DNA from: Odontocerum albicorne
Taxonomy: Eukaryota; Arthropoda; Insecta; Trichoptera; Odontoceridae
DNA: 64,000 nt
Direction: 5' to 3'
Assembly: GCA_949825065.1 (NCBI GenBank)
Contig: OX463859.1
Coordinates: 10,379,606-10,443,605, forward strand
Shown here: one piece after another, positions 21,060-32,745 of the stretch
Layout of the letters: each line of letters opens with the position of its first letter
How positions within the stretch are numbered: the first letter of the stretch is position 1
Program-made: the position numbers and the translations under genes
The notes under the pieces: generated by a model
Seen by the model: the letters and a program-made list of their open reading frames with translations, nothing else
What the model was told of the DNA's origin: nothing
The model's database searches: none

Positions 21060-21440
21060 CAGGAATGAAACACATTATATTACTGACTAGAAATTAAGAG
21101 TTTTCTCAGTCGCTTCTTAAAGCATGCCAAGTGAGTTTAACATTGGTTTGTAACTGATTTCTCTCAAACAGTAAAGGACGACGTAAAAAAAGAAGAGCGG
21201 TGAATTGGAAAGCCCAATAAACAATATCTGTTTGTGCGTAGCGCTAGTCCATGATCGGAAAGACGTTGGAAAATTTCGGCGAAATAAGAGGGGGCGGTGG
21301 GATGGTTAAGGCTATTATACAATCGAGACAGTATGGGAATTTGGCGTCTTTTTCTAACGTTCAACCAGTTCAATGCCTTCTGGTATGAAGTTATATGATC
21401 GTACTTTCGTAGATTATAAACGTTGGCGTCGTAAGTCAAA
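21060..21440 (-). pseudogene. Non-LTR retrotransposon C-terminus
   Basis: One minus frame reads RKYDHITSYQKALNWLNVRK, later LYNSLNHPTAPSYFAEIFQR and HRSSFFTSSFTV, then a stop. A shifted frame gives FKKRLRKLLISSQ. This is the segment after the RT palm in Jockey/CR1-like elements, which ends in SFTVxxVRLWNxLP...FKxxLR. About 90 codons are intact before the first stop. Confidence 0.65.
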
Positions 21441-22254
21441 CCACGTGTTACAATACTCTAAAATACCTTACCCAACTCATCATTTAGGTTTGTTAGGTGT
21501 CTCGTCAACTAAAATACTTTAATTTGGCTCACATCAAAATATCCTCGAGCCTTAAAATGTTTAATGCAAAAAATATCTGCGCTGTCTGCATAAGTAATTA
21601 AACATATCTTGAGACGTCAACATAACATATTGTATGTCCAAACATATCATTATGGAATGCCAAAATATAATTCCGTAAAGGTATTCTAAAATGCATGATA
21701 CAATGTTGCAAATAAAACACAAACCGAACACTGATTTAACTCTTACTATCTGGTTTCTGATAAATAAATTAACACATTGTCCACGGTGGATGTTAACATT
21801 TTCAATTACTCCAGAGGTAAGCTGAAATCATGAATATTTAAAATTTATTAATGTTGATTTTAGTATTGATTGTGAATTTAACATGATGAAGTGAAGCAGA
21901 TTTTAATTAAAATATATAATAATAATTTTTAATTTGAGATGTACTTCTTGCTGGATGGTTGGAAAAAAATGTTGCATAGCAATACCCACCAAACGTAACA
22001 TGTACAACGATCTACACAAAGTAATGAAAATAAATACTTATGCTAGATGACATGTTTTTGTTTTGAGTATGAATAATTTTCCGTTTTGATTGTGTTTAAG
22101 TTTTGATGTCATTTTTATTTTGTTTCTTTTCAATTTTTATGTGATCCTTTTTAAATTGTTTTGATTTATGTTTATAATCGTAATTTGTAACGTTTTAAAT
22201 TTTTTTTGTAAAGGACTCGGTTACTAAAAATTGATAAATAAATACAAATATACC
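21441..22254. other. AT-rich; SINE-tail trace at 21935
   Basis: TTGCTGGATGGTTGGAAAAA with CATAGCAATACCCACCAAA at 21945-22005 resembles the SINE 3' body. Nothing else recognised. Confidence 0.4.
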
Positions 22255-22400
22255 ATTATACAGTTTGCCTGTCAGGTAAGGTAGAGAGAACAGAACACAT
22301 AGTTTTATGATCTTTATACCTATACATATTTCACCTCCTTTATATCCATACACTTCTCATTAAGTTCTTTCGATTCCTCTGAATTTGCTTTTTGTTCTTT
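22255..22400 (-). pseudogene. LINE 3' stub (GHVERM type)
   Basis: TCAGGTAAGGTAGAGAGAAC and CCATACACTTCTCATTAAG match the antisense end of the common LINE. About 45 codons, degraded. Confidence 0.6.
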
Positions 22401-22437
22401 CAATATATAGTAGATTATTAAATATATTGTAATTGGT

Positions 22438-22612
22438 TTTTATCAAACTCTGTTTATTCCACTTTTTATAGCGGTATAACCCTACCGGTTACAAGGCTTT
22501 TACCTCATCATCAAGTCTTGTTTGTGCTCCTCCGATGATGAGGTGAACGCCTTGAAACCGGTAGGGTTATACCGTTATAAAAAGTGGATTAAACAATGTT
22601 TGATAAAAATAA
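22438..22612. mobile_element. Foldback element family F, full copy
   Basis: Left arm TTTTTATCAAACTCTGTTTA, CGGTATAACCCTACCGGTT, TTTTACCTCATCATC. The right arm is its inverse, including CCTTGAAACCGGTAGGGTTA and AAAAAGTGGATTAAACA. The arms cover about 70 bp each around CAAGTCTTGTTTGTGCTCC. No coding. Possibly two opposed termini of one element, as seen in some Penelope-like insertions (speculative). Confidence 0.8.
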
Positions 22613-23024
22613 ATTACAATGTCTTTATACGAGTACATCCACAATGTTTATGCCTTAATTATAAATAGTATATTATTAAATAATTAATTATTTTAGAATT
22701 CCACTTATTATACTGAACCTCACGATACGCGTTTCTAACTCCAATGTGTAAACTATCTTCAGACGGAATAATACCGGTTCGTTACGAGACCAATACTTAA
22801 ATCCAACTGACGTGTAATGTGTGTAGTTTTATGACCCAAAGGATTTTTTTATTAAGGGTGTTTTTTTGCATTCTTGAGTTATTTACCATATTACGGTTTT
22901 ATTTTGGCTTATGGCTTTATGTATCTTTAATATGTCGAAATTCATCGTTTTATATAACTTTTGTGATGTGTGTAAAATTCTAGATCTACTTTCTTTGAAG
23001 TTATGATTTATTTCTATAATATGT
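22613..23024. other. AT-rich stretch, nothing recognised
   Basis: No recognisable coding or repeat. Confidence 0.4.
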
Positions 23025-23150
23025 TATCAGTAAGATAAACCCGAAAGCCTAATTTACTGAAGACACGACAAATGAAAAGCAACAAACACGGATCCATATT
23101 AATTAGGAGTGTCCTTTTTAATTTGTCTGTTTTTTTGGTTGTTTGTTTTC
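23025..23150 (+). repeat. LINE 3' UTR family T, copy 2
   Basis: CAGTAAGATAAACCCGAAAG, TAATTTACTGAAGACACGAC, AAATGAAAAGCAACAAACAC. More diverged than the copies at 23428 and 62560. Confidence 0.6.
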
Positions 23151-23344
23151 TTTTTTATTTACTGTGTAAACGCACCTGTGACTTAAATAAAACAAATTAC
23201 GGTTTGTTAAATAAAATTGTTTATTTATTTAATGCATAGTTATATCGTCGCAGGTTATATATGATAGATTCGAAAATTACAATAATTTGAGGCAATTCTC
23301 GAAGAAAATAATCATAAATAGAAATGATAAATATTATAATTCAC

Positions 23345-23755
23345 GCGTTTAGTTCTACCTATTAAGTCAAGTTATTTACTTGTATCTATGAAGTCAAGTT
23401 GTTTAGTTATACCTATGAAGTCAAATTGTCCTCACTGAGATACAGGCAAAATCCCAGTTTACCGGGGAGACGACAAATGAAAAGCAACAAACCCAGATCC
23501 ATTAAAATTGTGTGTTCAAATTAAATTTCCTGTTGTTTTTTTTCGCAAATTGTGTATTTATAGATTTCTTGTTGTGTATAAATAAAATAAATTTAAAAAA
23601 AAATGTATCAATAAAGTCAAGCTTTTTAGTTATACCTAAGAAGTTAAGTTGTTTAGTTATTTATACCTATGAAGTCAAGTTGTTTAGTTATACCTATGAA
23701 GTCAAGTTGTTTAGTTATACTTATGAAGTCAAATGGAATAGTTATACCTATACTA
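23345..23755 (+). repeat. 27-bp minisatellite interrupted by family T
   Basis: Unit TTATACCTATGAAGTCAAGT plus TGTTTAG. About three units lie left of 23428 and about five right of 23606. Open frames here arise because 27 is divisible by 3. Confidence 0.9.
23428..23606 (+). repeat. LINE 3' UTR family T, copy 3, inserted in minisatellite
   Basis: TCCTCACTGAGATACAGGCA, then TTTACCGGGGAGACGACAAA and AACCCAGATCCATT, ending in an A-rich tail. It is bracketed on both sides by the 27-bp unit, so the array predates the insertion. Confidence 0.8.
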
Positions 23756-23929
23756 GTTCGACTTCTCTTCGTAAGTTTTTTTGCGGTTTTCACATAAAAA
23801 AATATTATTTTACACATATGTATATGAATGGAGAGAAGTACCCGTTCTAATGACTGCAACCCCTACCTTCCTATTTTTACACTCAATATATTTTATATTA
23901 TGTAATATATTTGTCTGTCCATTAGAATG

Positions 23930-24010
23930 AGTTCGATACCCGAGTTAGGGCGCCCTTGAGGAGAGTTTGTTCACTAAACAGCGCGATAAAATGGTCCTTT
24001 TATTTTTTTA
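23930..24010 (+). repeat. CR1/L2-like LINE 3' end, short copy
   Basis: GGGCGCCCTTGAGGAGAGTT, TGTTCACTAAACAGCGC and AAATGGTCCTTTTATT. One of six such ends in the window. Confidence 0.6.
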
Positions 24011-24129
24011 AGTAATCTACCAATTTGGGAAAAACATCGATTTATGACAATTAATTAAATTAAGTCATCCCATGTGCGAGTGGAAAAGAATAATACTTGA
24101 TAGTTCTGTTTATGAATATGCCACAGAAA

Positions 24130-24330
24130 ATAGTTCTAAATCAACTACACTCACCTTCTTTCTTCGATCCAATAATACTTTCTTTGGTCTTCCTGTAACA
24201 CGCCTTCCCCTTATATTCGTACATTCATTTTTTTGTCGGTCTTTCTTTATTCAGTCGTTCTACATGTTTCAACCGTCGAAAATAAGACTTCTTTCTTTTG
24301 ATTTTTATTCGTCTCTAGTTCATATTCATC
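24130..24330 (-). pseudogene. LINE 3' stub (GHVERM type)
   Basis: TTCTTTGGTCTTCCTGTAAC and TTATTCAGTCGTTCTACATG are antisense to the GRPxK and VERM regions. Degraded. Confidence 0.6.
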
Positions 24331-26049
24331 CAATTAAAATTACCTGTTGGTGTATTTGCAATCACAAGAAATAATGTTTTGAAACAGTGACGTTTTAACT
24401 GTTCTGTCAAAAGTCCTTATAAAAAATAAATGGTTAATTATTAAAAATAATTGTGTTCTACTTATTATTACAATAAAATAAAAGTATGTACTAAAATTGC
24501 CTACGTAAGCAATGATAATAGGAAAGCATGCATTATTTATTTAGTTTTATTTTACATTTGATACAAGTTAACCTCAATTACATGAAATAACAAGAAAACA
24601 ATTATATTATAAGGTCTTCACATATCATAATGACAATATAAATAATGTTACTCACGCCGCCCTATGAAAAGTTTATTAGGAGTTTTGTCGTAAATTTATC
24701 CATCAAGATAGATATCGATAAAAAAATTCATTTAACAAAATCATTCCGCGTGCGAGTGATGACGTTCTGAATAGCTCAGTTTGTGAACACGAGATTATAA
24801 GGTATACGGTATTATAAGGTATGTGATGATGGTTCTGATGGGGTAGAAAAAATCATTGTTTTAAACCTTAAATTTGTATATAAAAACATGAAATCTATTT
24901 TCTTCATTCATTCGAATGGAAGCTTTGGGATAACCGTATTAGTGCTCAAAACATATTGAAGAGTGTGACTGGGAGACAACATTATTTACAACCCCAATAA
25001 TCAGCTTAAGAACCACTGGAATAATTCTACAGTATGCGTAGAGTTAACACTTGCACACATCAATCATACGTAAGTATTGAAACAAACTTTTTTTCTTGAA
25101 TCTTCGAAAATACTATAGTTTCACTTTGTGGTGCCATTTTTTACATAAAAGGAAAAAATAAGTAAAATAAAAAACTTATTTTATATTTTTGTGTTCACCA
25201 CAGGTTTAATTTAGGTTTAATTTTGTGTTCACCACAAGTTTAATTCAGGTTTAATTTAGGTTTATCATATTGGAATTGTGGTAAAAAAAATTACTATTAT
25301 TAGGTAATAATACTTATTTTTAAGAACTTTTTCTATTTTTTCGGGTTTCATCGGGAATCGAATTCAATGCCCCCGGAGCGAGAGTAAAAAAAACATGAAA
25401 ATTATACCAAACTTGAAACATTTTTAACTCCAGTTTAAAGCTTAAAATTCAACATGAACTAAATTTGTAGCTGAAAGTATAAAAAAAGTGTTATAGTGGT
25501 ACAAAACTGTTCCCCATAGAACGTAAAATAAAATTACAGATAAAGAAAAAAATATTTTCTTCAGTAATAATTTCATACTTAAATTTGTGTCAACACAATT
25601 ATACAATTATTGAACGCTTGCACTGAAAGGGTTAAACCACAAAGGAAAATCATATTATCGAGTCTCATAAAATGTAATTCCAATCATCTCGCTCTTTTCC
25701 TGTTCAAATATAACGATGAGGAGTGAGATAACATGTATATGACTCATTTTCCTTGCAGCTACTAACCATTATCTTGTTACTATAGAATTACTAATGTGAA
25801 TCACAATAAAGTGTGCCTGTCTCTTTTCCACACGTTGTTTGATTGTGAGAGAGAGGAAAATGGAGCGTGCCCACTTATTCGCATGCTGTCTGGGAAAATG
25901 TTTTTCGTCAACCGTCTATGCTATACCAATTTTCTTTATGAACAAATATATTAAAAATATTTGTTTTATTAATGTATCAGTAATCAATATAATTTTCGTA
26001 ATCAAATAAATAAATTCATGTTTCTATAAAAAAAATCAATAAGATTTTC
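24331..26049. other. AT-rich; small repeats only
   Basis: At 25187-25270 a ~40-bp unit TTTTGTGTTCACCACARGTT is duplicated. At 25335-25395 the minus strand has a B-box-like TTCGATTCCCG, possibly a SINE end. At 25830 TTTTCCACACGTTG resembles, inverted, CGTGTGGGAAAGGG at 26719. No gene. Confidence 0.4.
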
Positions 26050-26230
26050 GTACTTATTATATCGAATGTTAAATTTTTGGAAGTTTTATCAGTTGAAACT
26101 TTGAATTATCTAGAATCGTCATTTTATGAATTAGTTTTATCATATTGATACAAATAATTGCATAATATTTTTAGTTTTGGGACATCAATCATCCTAGTTT
26201 GGGTGGATTGTCTATTAATTTTTTTTAATG
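26050..26230 (+). repeat. LINE 3' end related to 14900-15290
   Basis: TCGAATGTTAAATTTTTGGA, TTATCTAGAATCGTCATTTT and CATCAATCATCCTAG match the start, unit and tail of the 14888-15290 segment. It has a single copy of the 36-bp unit, the likely ancestral state. Confidence 0.65.
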
Positions 26231-27902
26231 AAAATTACGTGTTTTTTCGAACTCTCAAACTCGACACGGCCTAGTTGAAAAACACTATATTTAAATGAGT
26301 TTTACGTAATCAATTAATTTATAATACAAGTTTTATTTCAGTAATACAAAATTTCTCAACCAGCTTTTTAGTATAAACCCCTTTATGACATTTTTAAATA
26401 GTTAAACTAATTCTAGCGAAAAAACATATAAATTAAGGGGATTTTATGGTATGAAAATGACATTGTATTTAGAGTTATGAGATATTTTTAATATCTAATT
26501 AAATACGACAGTATTTAAAATATAATTTAAAAAAAAACTTAAAATAAATAATAAAAATAATTGCATGGAAACCAATTAAATCGTATAGCATAGACGGCGC
26601 ATCACGTTTCAACACAGATGTCGTTATGTAAATATGGTACAGCCTTCTGAAAGCTTTATTTATACATTGATTAAATTGCTGCGTCTCTTTCCGGCTCGAA
26701 TAAAGTCTCCACCACAACAGCGTGTGGGAAAGGGACACCATATTTCATGCCTTTGACATTTTCACTGCTATGTAAACTAGAGCCATCTCTTTCACTCTTA
26801 CACAGCGATATGAACAGTATTATGCATAAAGAAACTAATCCACAAAATATTTTTTCATAGAGTTAATTTCTAATTAATTATTTTTGATCATTGATTTATA
26901 AATGTAATACAATCAATTAAATTTGAATTAGAAAAATCTGTTTTTTTTTAAATTCAAGAGTATTTTGATAATACTGAAATTTGATTTAAAAGTAAAATAG
27001 AGAAATTCCTCCGTAAATGTTGTATATGGTTAAATTTATAACTAAAGAATTTCTTATAAAAATTAACGTGGGTTGGGTATTTTATGCTTTTATACCTTTC
27101 AATATATTCACAAAGAAAAGAGAAGAGTTGTTATTGTTAGTATCACTTTTTGTCTGAACCGACTTTATCAAGGGAACAAAAGACTCGTCTAAATTAGCTT
27201 TTTGTCATTAGCCATTATATAATTTTGGTAATTAACAAGTGCTCAGATCAAAAAGGGGCTAACTCGAAATTTCATCTTCAACGAATTTTCGTTTATAGTT
27301 GAAATACATTTAAAGGCAACTTTGGCGTATTTAGTGTATCAAAGGGGGATTAGAAATTTGTAATTAAATAAAATTAAGCATACCTAATGGTCTTATGCAA
27401 ATGGTATCTGAGAAAATTAACTTCTCAAAGAAATGTAATTTAGTTTTAACACCATGAAAAGGTTGAAGTATTTGCTCGGAATCTCTAATTAAATAGCAAG
27501 CTTAATTTATTTTTATTGTCTGAAATTGGGAGGAATTTTCAGTGAGAGAGAAAGGTGTCTAGGTGAAACGACTACAAAAGGTTTGTTAATTAATTATTAA
27601 CAAAGGTTTTTGGTGAATTGCGGGAATAAATTATTCTTATTTATTAATTATTTTTAGTAACAAATATTTACTACCTCTTAATTACTAATTTTCGCAAATT
27701 GTTGAAGAATATTTACACTTTTTGTATCTAATATAGGCATTAATTAGCATCCAATAAGTTGAACGATTCCGCGAACATCCATAGACGACGAAAAGGAGGA
27801 AAGATATATTTAAAAACGAGTTATAACAGGTAATCAATAAGTCAATGGAGAGCTTTAAAAAAAATTCTAAATCCAAGAAATATATTGATCTACCTACATA
27901 AA
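26231..27902. other. Strongly AT-rich stretch, nothing recognised
   Basis: No RT, transposase or SINE motifs. At 26650-26750 a less AT-rich patch contains TGTGGGAAA, a match to the Su(H) consensus YGTGRGAA, which may be chance. Confidence 0.4.
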
Positions 27903-28770
27903 TAATGCATAAACGTGAAACGTGGGGGTGGAACGTTATTGAAAGAAATAAATTTATTTATTAGTTAATTTTTAACGGCCTTAGCCTTAACTAAAATATA
28001 TTTTTTATTAAAAAAAATTATATAAAAAGTAAAACAAAAAGAAACAAAATTGAAATGAATACAGCAAACATACAAACTTTAAAAGATAGTTCATCTTATA
28101 ATACAAAAAAAAACTCAGTAAAAGTGGAAAAATCAAAACTTAAACACTATAAAAACGGCCAAATATTTATGTATTGTATAAACAAAACAGGAAAAAATCA
28201 TGGCATAAGTATATCAAAAATAAAAATTACAATTACATTTATTCAATAAAAAAATGTGTTCAATTCATAACGATTAATTTAAAATTAAAGTAAATATGGT
28301 ACTCGTAAACAAAAATAAATGAAAAAGTCAGCTGCTTCGGAAGTATTTTCTCGGACGGCGGAAATGTAGAACTAGTTAGAACAGGAAACAAAGAAATTTA
28401 ATTGACTAAATGCATATATTGACCAGAATATTTGGTGTGTCAATGTATGACCGAATAAGAAATGTAATTACAATGGAAAATGTGATCTAAAAATTGATAT
28501 GTTAAGTCGGATGAAAAAGAGCAGGTTGAGGTGGTTTGGACATATTGACGATATACTGACTATACAAATAATGCGAGCATTGGTGAGAGCCGTGGTAGAA
28601 GACGATCGAGACAAGTACGTTAAAATTAAGTGAACGAAATTTTGAAAGAAGGAAAAATAAGGAGAAGGCGAAGGAAATATATAGTGATAGATACGTTTGG
28701 CACCATGTCCTCTCTGTCTACTTAAACAGGAAATGGCGTGATGGTATATATGTATTAGCATATAAGATTG
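27903..28770 (+). pseudogene. LINE 3' stub (GHVERM type) split by ~440 bp
   Basis: GAAACGTGGGGGTGGAACGT at 27905 is the SETWVWK region. The next colinear block starts near 28385, with RLRWFGHIDD at about 28530 and the end CTTAAACAGGAAATGGCGTG. The intervening 27946-28384 is extra sequence. Stops throughout. Confidence 0.65.
27946..28384. other. AT-rich insertion within a LINE stub
   Basis: Inferred from the break in colinearity of the flanking LINE. It begins AAATAAATTTATTTATTAG and contains an open frame of 64 codons without recognisable domains. No clear terminal repeats or target duplication. Confidence 0.45.
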
Positions 28771-28864
28771 TAACTGTAAAAGTAGTAGAACATTCTCTCT
28801 ATATTTCCCTGTATTTTTAATTCTTGAAAAGGACTTGATAAGCCTGAACGTATATCTTGAGGAG

Positions 28865-28985
28865 CAAAATAAAGGTCCAGTGGCTTGCCTAGGACTCATA
28901 CATCCAAAGTTCGATTCCCAACGAGTAGCGCACGGGTTGTGCGTGGTATTTTTTCATCCGAAATTATTGTAGTAATCGGTGTTAT
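28865..28985 (+). repeat. tRNA-like SINE fragment
   Basis: CAGTGGCTTGCCTAGGACTC is followed by B-box-like AAAGTTCGATTCCCAACGAG. The body differs from the main SINE family. Confidence 0.45.
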
Positions 28986-30189
28986 GAAATAAGGCTGTAT
29001 GTCTAGATTCTAGATCAATGTTTTTGATATATTATCAAATAACTATACGATAAACACGAGCCAGGTACAGTTTTTACAATGTTTCTGAAATGTTGTGAAA
29101 CAGTGTTTTATTTAAAATATTCACAGGTTTAACTCTAACTACTCATATAAACACATTTTATACCAATTTCTAAAAAAAATACCACATCAAACACCACAAT
29201 ACCACTCTGAGACATCAACTGACAGATGATGGTCAAAATTATAAAATCTTCCCTCGCGAGTATTATGTTACTTATGCAACACTACATCAGGACGTGGCTA
29301 AAAAAATATTAAAGGGCGCGCATTATTTAATTTACAGTAGCGAACATAGTGTGACTACTATAATTATAAATCAGAACTAGGTATCTATTTTATTAATGAA
29401 AATTATTTTCTTTTTGAGTGACACATTTTTTTAGATTTAACAACTTTTTCCGCTTCGGACGAACTTCAGAGCTTTCCGATTAGATCTGGTATTATTAATG
29501 TTGTAATAATTGTCGAGTTGAATTGTGAATGCCGTTGAATTAATGAAAGTACATGTCCCAATTTTTCAAAACTTTCAAGATACTTATTTGTTAAATACTT
29601 ATAAAATTTAAAATATGAGATTTTTTATGGTTAACGTGTAGGCACTCGAGTATAAAGGTCGACGATTCGATATAAACTTTGCAGCATTGTGAATTCTTTC
29701 TCGAATAAAAAAACTTTTTTATTTACAAAGTTTTTCAAAGGAATGTAGAATATTTATTTGATTTCGGTAAAATTGAAATCAATTCACAATTTGAATATTT
29801 AAATTATTTTATCGTACAGTAAATAGTGGGGGAAAAAATAATTAAATAAATAAGTAAAACCTTATATACTACTCTTGTAGAGGTAGATATAAAAGATTGA
29901 TCGCCATTTATTTTTATTGGTCAGACGGTAAGTATGATTGCTTTGTTTTTAGACGTTTAGATATCGGTTTCCTGTAAGTCCTGAGTTGATTTTATTCAGA
30001 TCATTTGTCGGTCTGAAAATAAAACCAGTTATCCTATATGCAAAAAAGATTCAACGTTTTATATTGCATAGTTTATTTTGATACAGGTAAAAAAATATAT
30101 CTTAATATTTATGTCACTGGTCCAATAACTTCGCTACGAATAATTATTTGTATTATAATTCATGAGAAAAATGCAATTAAGTAATGGCA
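28986..30189. other. AT-rich stretch, nothing recognised
   Basis: No supported feature. Confidence 0.4.
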
Positions 30190-30424
30190 TACAGTACTCG
30201 GCGGTAAGTAATACATATCGGGTTTAAGAAAGAGACTGTCGGCCATAATCGGCTAACTTCGGCTTTGTAGAGCGTCGTTTCTGTCGCTTGACAACGACTG
30301 ACAAATCGCGACGGAACACGTGTATGAATGACGGAGACGACGCTCTACAAAGTCGAAGTTAGCCGATTATGGCCAACAGTTTCTTTTTAAGCCCGATGTG
30401 TATTACTTACCGCCTGGTACTGTA
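30190..30424. mobile_element. 231-bp MITE with TA target duplication, second copy
   Basis: Element 30192-30422. Left end CAGTACTCGGCGGTAAGTAA; right end, inverted, CAGTACCAGGCGGTAAGTAA. TA lies on both outer sides (30190-30191 and 30423-30424). Arms continue through AAGAAAGAGACTGTCGGCCA and TTTGTAGAGCGTCG. Its 231 bp against 262 bp in the 10813 copy reflects a shorter centre. Confidence 0.95.
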
Positions 30425-30544
30425 CTCGTATATTTAAGGAAATAAATGTTTAAGATGAGATTAAAATTTAATAATCTCATAACTGATAATATGGAACATA
30501 AAAAAATACTTCTAGGTAAATAATTCGCATATATATTGTAACTT

Positions 30545-30650
30545 ATTTTAATCTTTTAGGTCAACCTTCATTGTTTAATTGGAAAGACAACTGTCTTTCA
30601 ACTTGGAGGTTTCGGGTTTGATTCCCTGTGGTCCCTGAATAACCGGTAGC
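30545..30650 (+). repeat. tRNA-like SINE head
   Basis: ATTGTTTAATTGGAAAGACA with B box GTTTCGGGTTTGATTCCCTG. The 3' body is not recognised. Confidence 0.5.
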
Positions 30651-31819
30651 TTGAATTTTGTATAAATTATTTATTATTAATACACATTAACAAATTTTCT
30701 ACAGTGAATAAACAATTTTAAGTTTTTAAAAATCTTCATCTGATAACAATCGAATTCCCGTGATTCAAAAACAATCAACATATCCTAACAATCAAATGAA
30801 CATAATTAAAACATCAAATCTATTTGAAGATTAATTATTTTAATAATTCTTTTGCTGTTTATTCGGCTTGATATTCGAAAGACCTTCCTGGTAATCCTTC
30901 CTTCCTTGAGTAAATTCACTGTGCTTAATCGTTTTCGATGCTGGATAAAAAAACTAAAAAAGCATATATTTCTCGCCTTAACTCCTATAAATATATCTCC
31001 CTAACCCTTTTTTTATCATATATTTAAATTTTTATCTATTATTTATCAACTATTATTGGTATTTACTGAGTATAAGATACTGTCATGTGTACCTAATAAT
31101 TAACATAATCTGGTTATATGGAAGAATATCATTCAAAACAATAAATACATCAGTTATTAAAACAATAAATCCATCAGTTATTGAAACAATAAATCCATCA
31201 GTTGTATTTGCATGAAAGTGTTAAATAAATAAATATCGTTAACAATGAACATGTCATGATAATCAAACGGATACAATTAAAAACTGATTTTTTTGTGAGA
31301 TTTTAACAATGAGTGCATAATAACATTCCAACCAACACAATAAAAAAAAACATGTATAAATCAAAATCAAACTAATACATTCAAAACATCAAATATCTTT
31401 TTAATATTTTGACAACAAACATATATGAGAATATCATGATAATGAAACTAACAGAATGGATAAATCAAATCACTTTTTAAGACATCAAATTAATACAGCT
31501 AAAAAAATAAATATTTAAATTTAAAGAACACATAATAGCATTCAAACTAACACAATCAAATAATAAAGATCTTTTTAAGTTGTTATCAATGGACAATTTA
31601 AAATCTATATATTTAAATTTTTAACAATGAACATATGATATAAATCAAATTAACAATACTACAAAAACAAACATCAGTATAAGTTGTAGACAATGAACAT
31701 ATCACATCAACTAAAACAATTAAAAACACTTTAAGCGTTCAATAATCACACTTACACTATAAAAAAAGTTTCACAATACTTCTTAAAACGTCATCATCAA
31801 CATAAAATAGAAAAAAAAA
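30651..31819. other. AT-rich; short 24-bp tandem at 31140-31206
   Basis: Unit AAACAATAAATCCATCAGTT plus ATTG, about three copies. Otherwise A-rich sequence with ATCAAA/ACAAT words and no gene. Confidence 0.5.
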
Positions 31820-32190
31820 TCAGATAACCACGTATGCACGCATCGCAGGAAAACGCGCGCGTTTACAAATGGCGGTCGTTAAAAATATCGCGGGATTCGT
31901 TAAACGCCGTAATTATGTTAATAAAACCGATAATTAGCGCAATTAACATGCTGAAAGGGGGCAGAAAACATGGCCGAAAATACGTAAACAATAATAAGTA
32001 TTTTCAGCCGACCGGTTTAATTCCATACAACAACAATGGCCGAATTAATTACATTCCCCAAATAATTTTGCCTGTGGATGGGAGGCTCGCACGAACACTG
32101 TACGTTTCAGAATTATTTGGACAAACGGATGTAAAATATAAGACAGGGAAGGTAAACGAAAAGTTCGTGACTAATTCGTAACGCTGAATA
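31820..32190. promoter_or_regulatory. CpG- and TAAT-rich island, candidate conserved noncoding element
   Basis: An abrupt switch to mixed composition: AAAACGCGCGCGTTTAC, then AACGCCGTAATTATGTTAAT, then AACCGATAATTAGCGCAATT. It has several TAATTA-type homeodomain-like cores and intact CpGs. An open frame of 115 codons (31834-32181, ATG start) spans it, so a small exon is the alternative; the protein has no domain I recognise. Confidence 0.35.
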
Positions 32191-32448
32191 GACGTTTATA
32201 TATTCAAAAAGGATCCAACCCTCAATCTACCTGTTTTGTGATGTTTAAGAAAATATATCGTGTGGGTTTATGCGGAATTACTTGAATCGAAAGTATTGAA
32301 CGATCTTTATTTTATTTTATATCACATTTAATACAGGTTTTACCTAATCACATTAAATAAAACGCAGATTATAAGAACAAAATACTTAATGCAATAACAA
32401 GAGGATCAATAATACTCCAATTAAACTCAATTCATTTATTATATTTTA

Positions 32449-32745
32449 AGGTTCTTTGCACGTTACAGATTTCTCTAATTCTTTGCACATTACATATTTC
32501 TCTAATTCTTTGCACATTACAGATTTCTCTAATTCTTGCATATTACACATTTCTCTAATTCTTTGCACATTACATATTTCTCTAATTCTTTGCACATTAC
32601 ATATTTCTCTAATTCTTTGCACATTACACATTTCTCTAATTATTTGCACATTACAGATTTCTCTAATTCCTTGCACATTACAGATTTCTCTAATTATTTG
32701 CACATTACACATTTCTCTAATTCTTTGCACATTACAGATGTATCT
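32449..32745 (+). repeat. 27-bp minisatellite, ~11 units
   Basis: Unit ATTCTTTGCACATTACAGAT plus TTCTCTA. One unit is a base short. Variants CAGAT, CATAT and CACAT recur. Long frames on both strands are by-products of the 27-bp period. Confidence 0.95.

Noticed and set aside
26710..26735. Notch-responsive Su(H) site
   Set aside because: A single 8-bp match is expected by chance in this much sequence.
31834..32181. 115-codon protein
   Set aside because: Kept as a composition island; no domain, no codon-like pattern I can judge and no transcript evidence.
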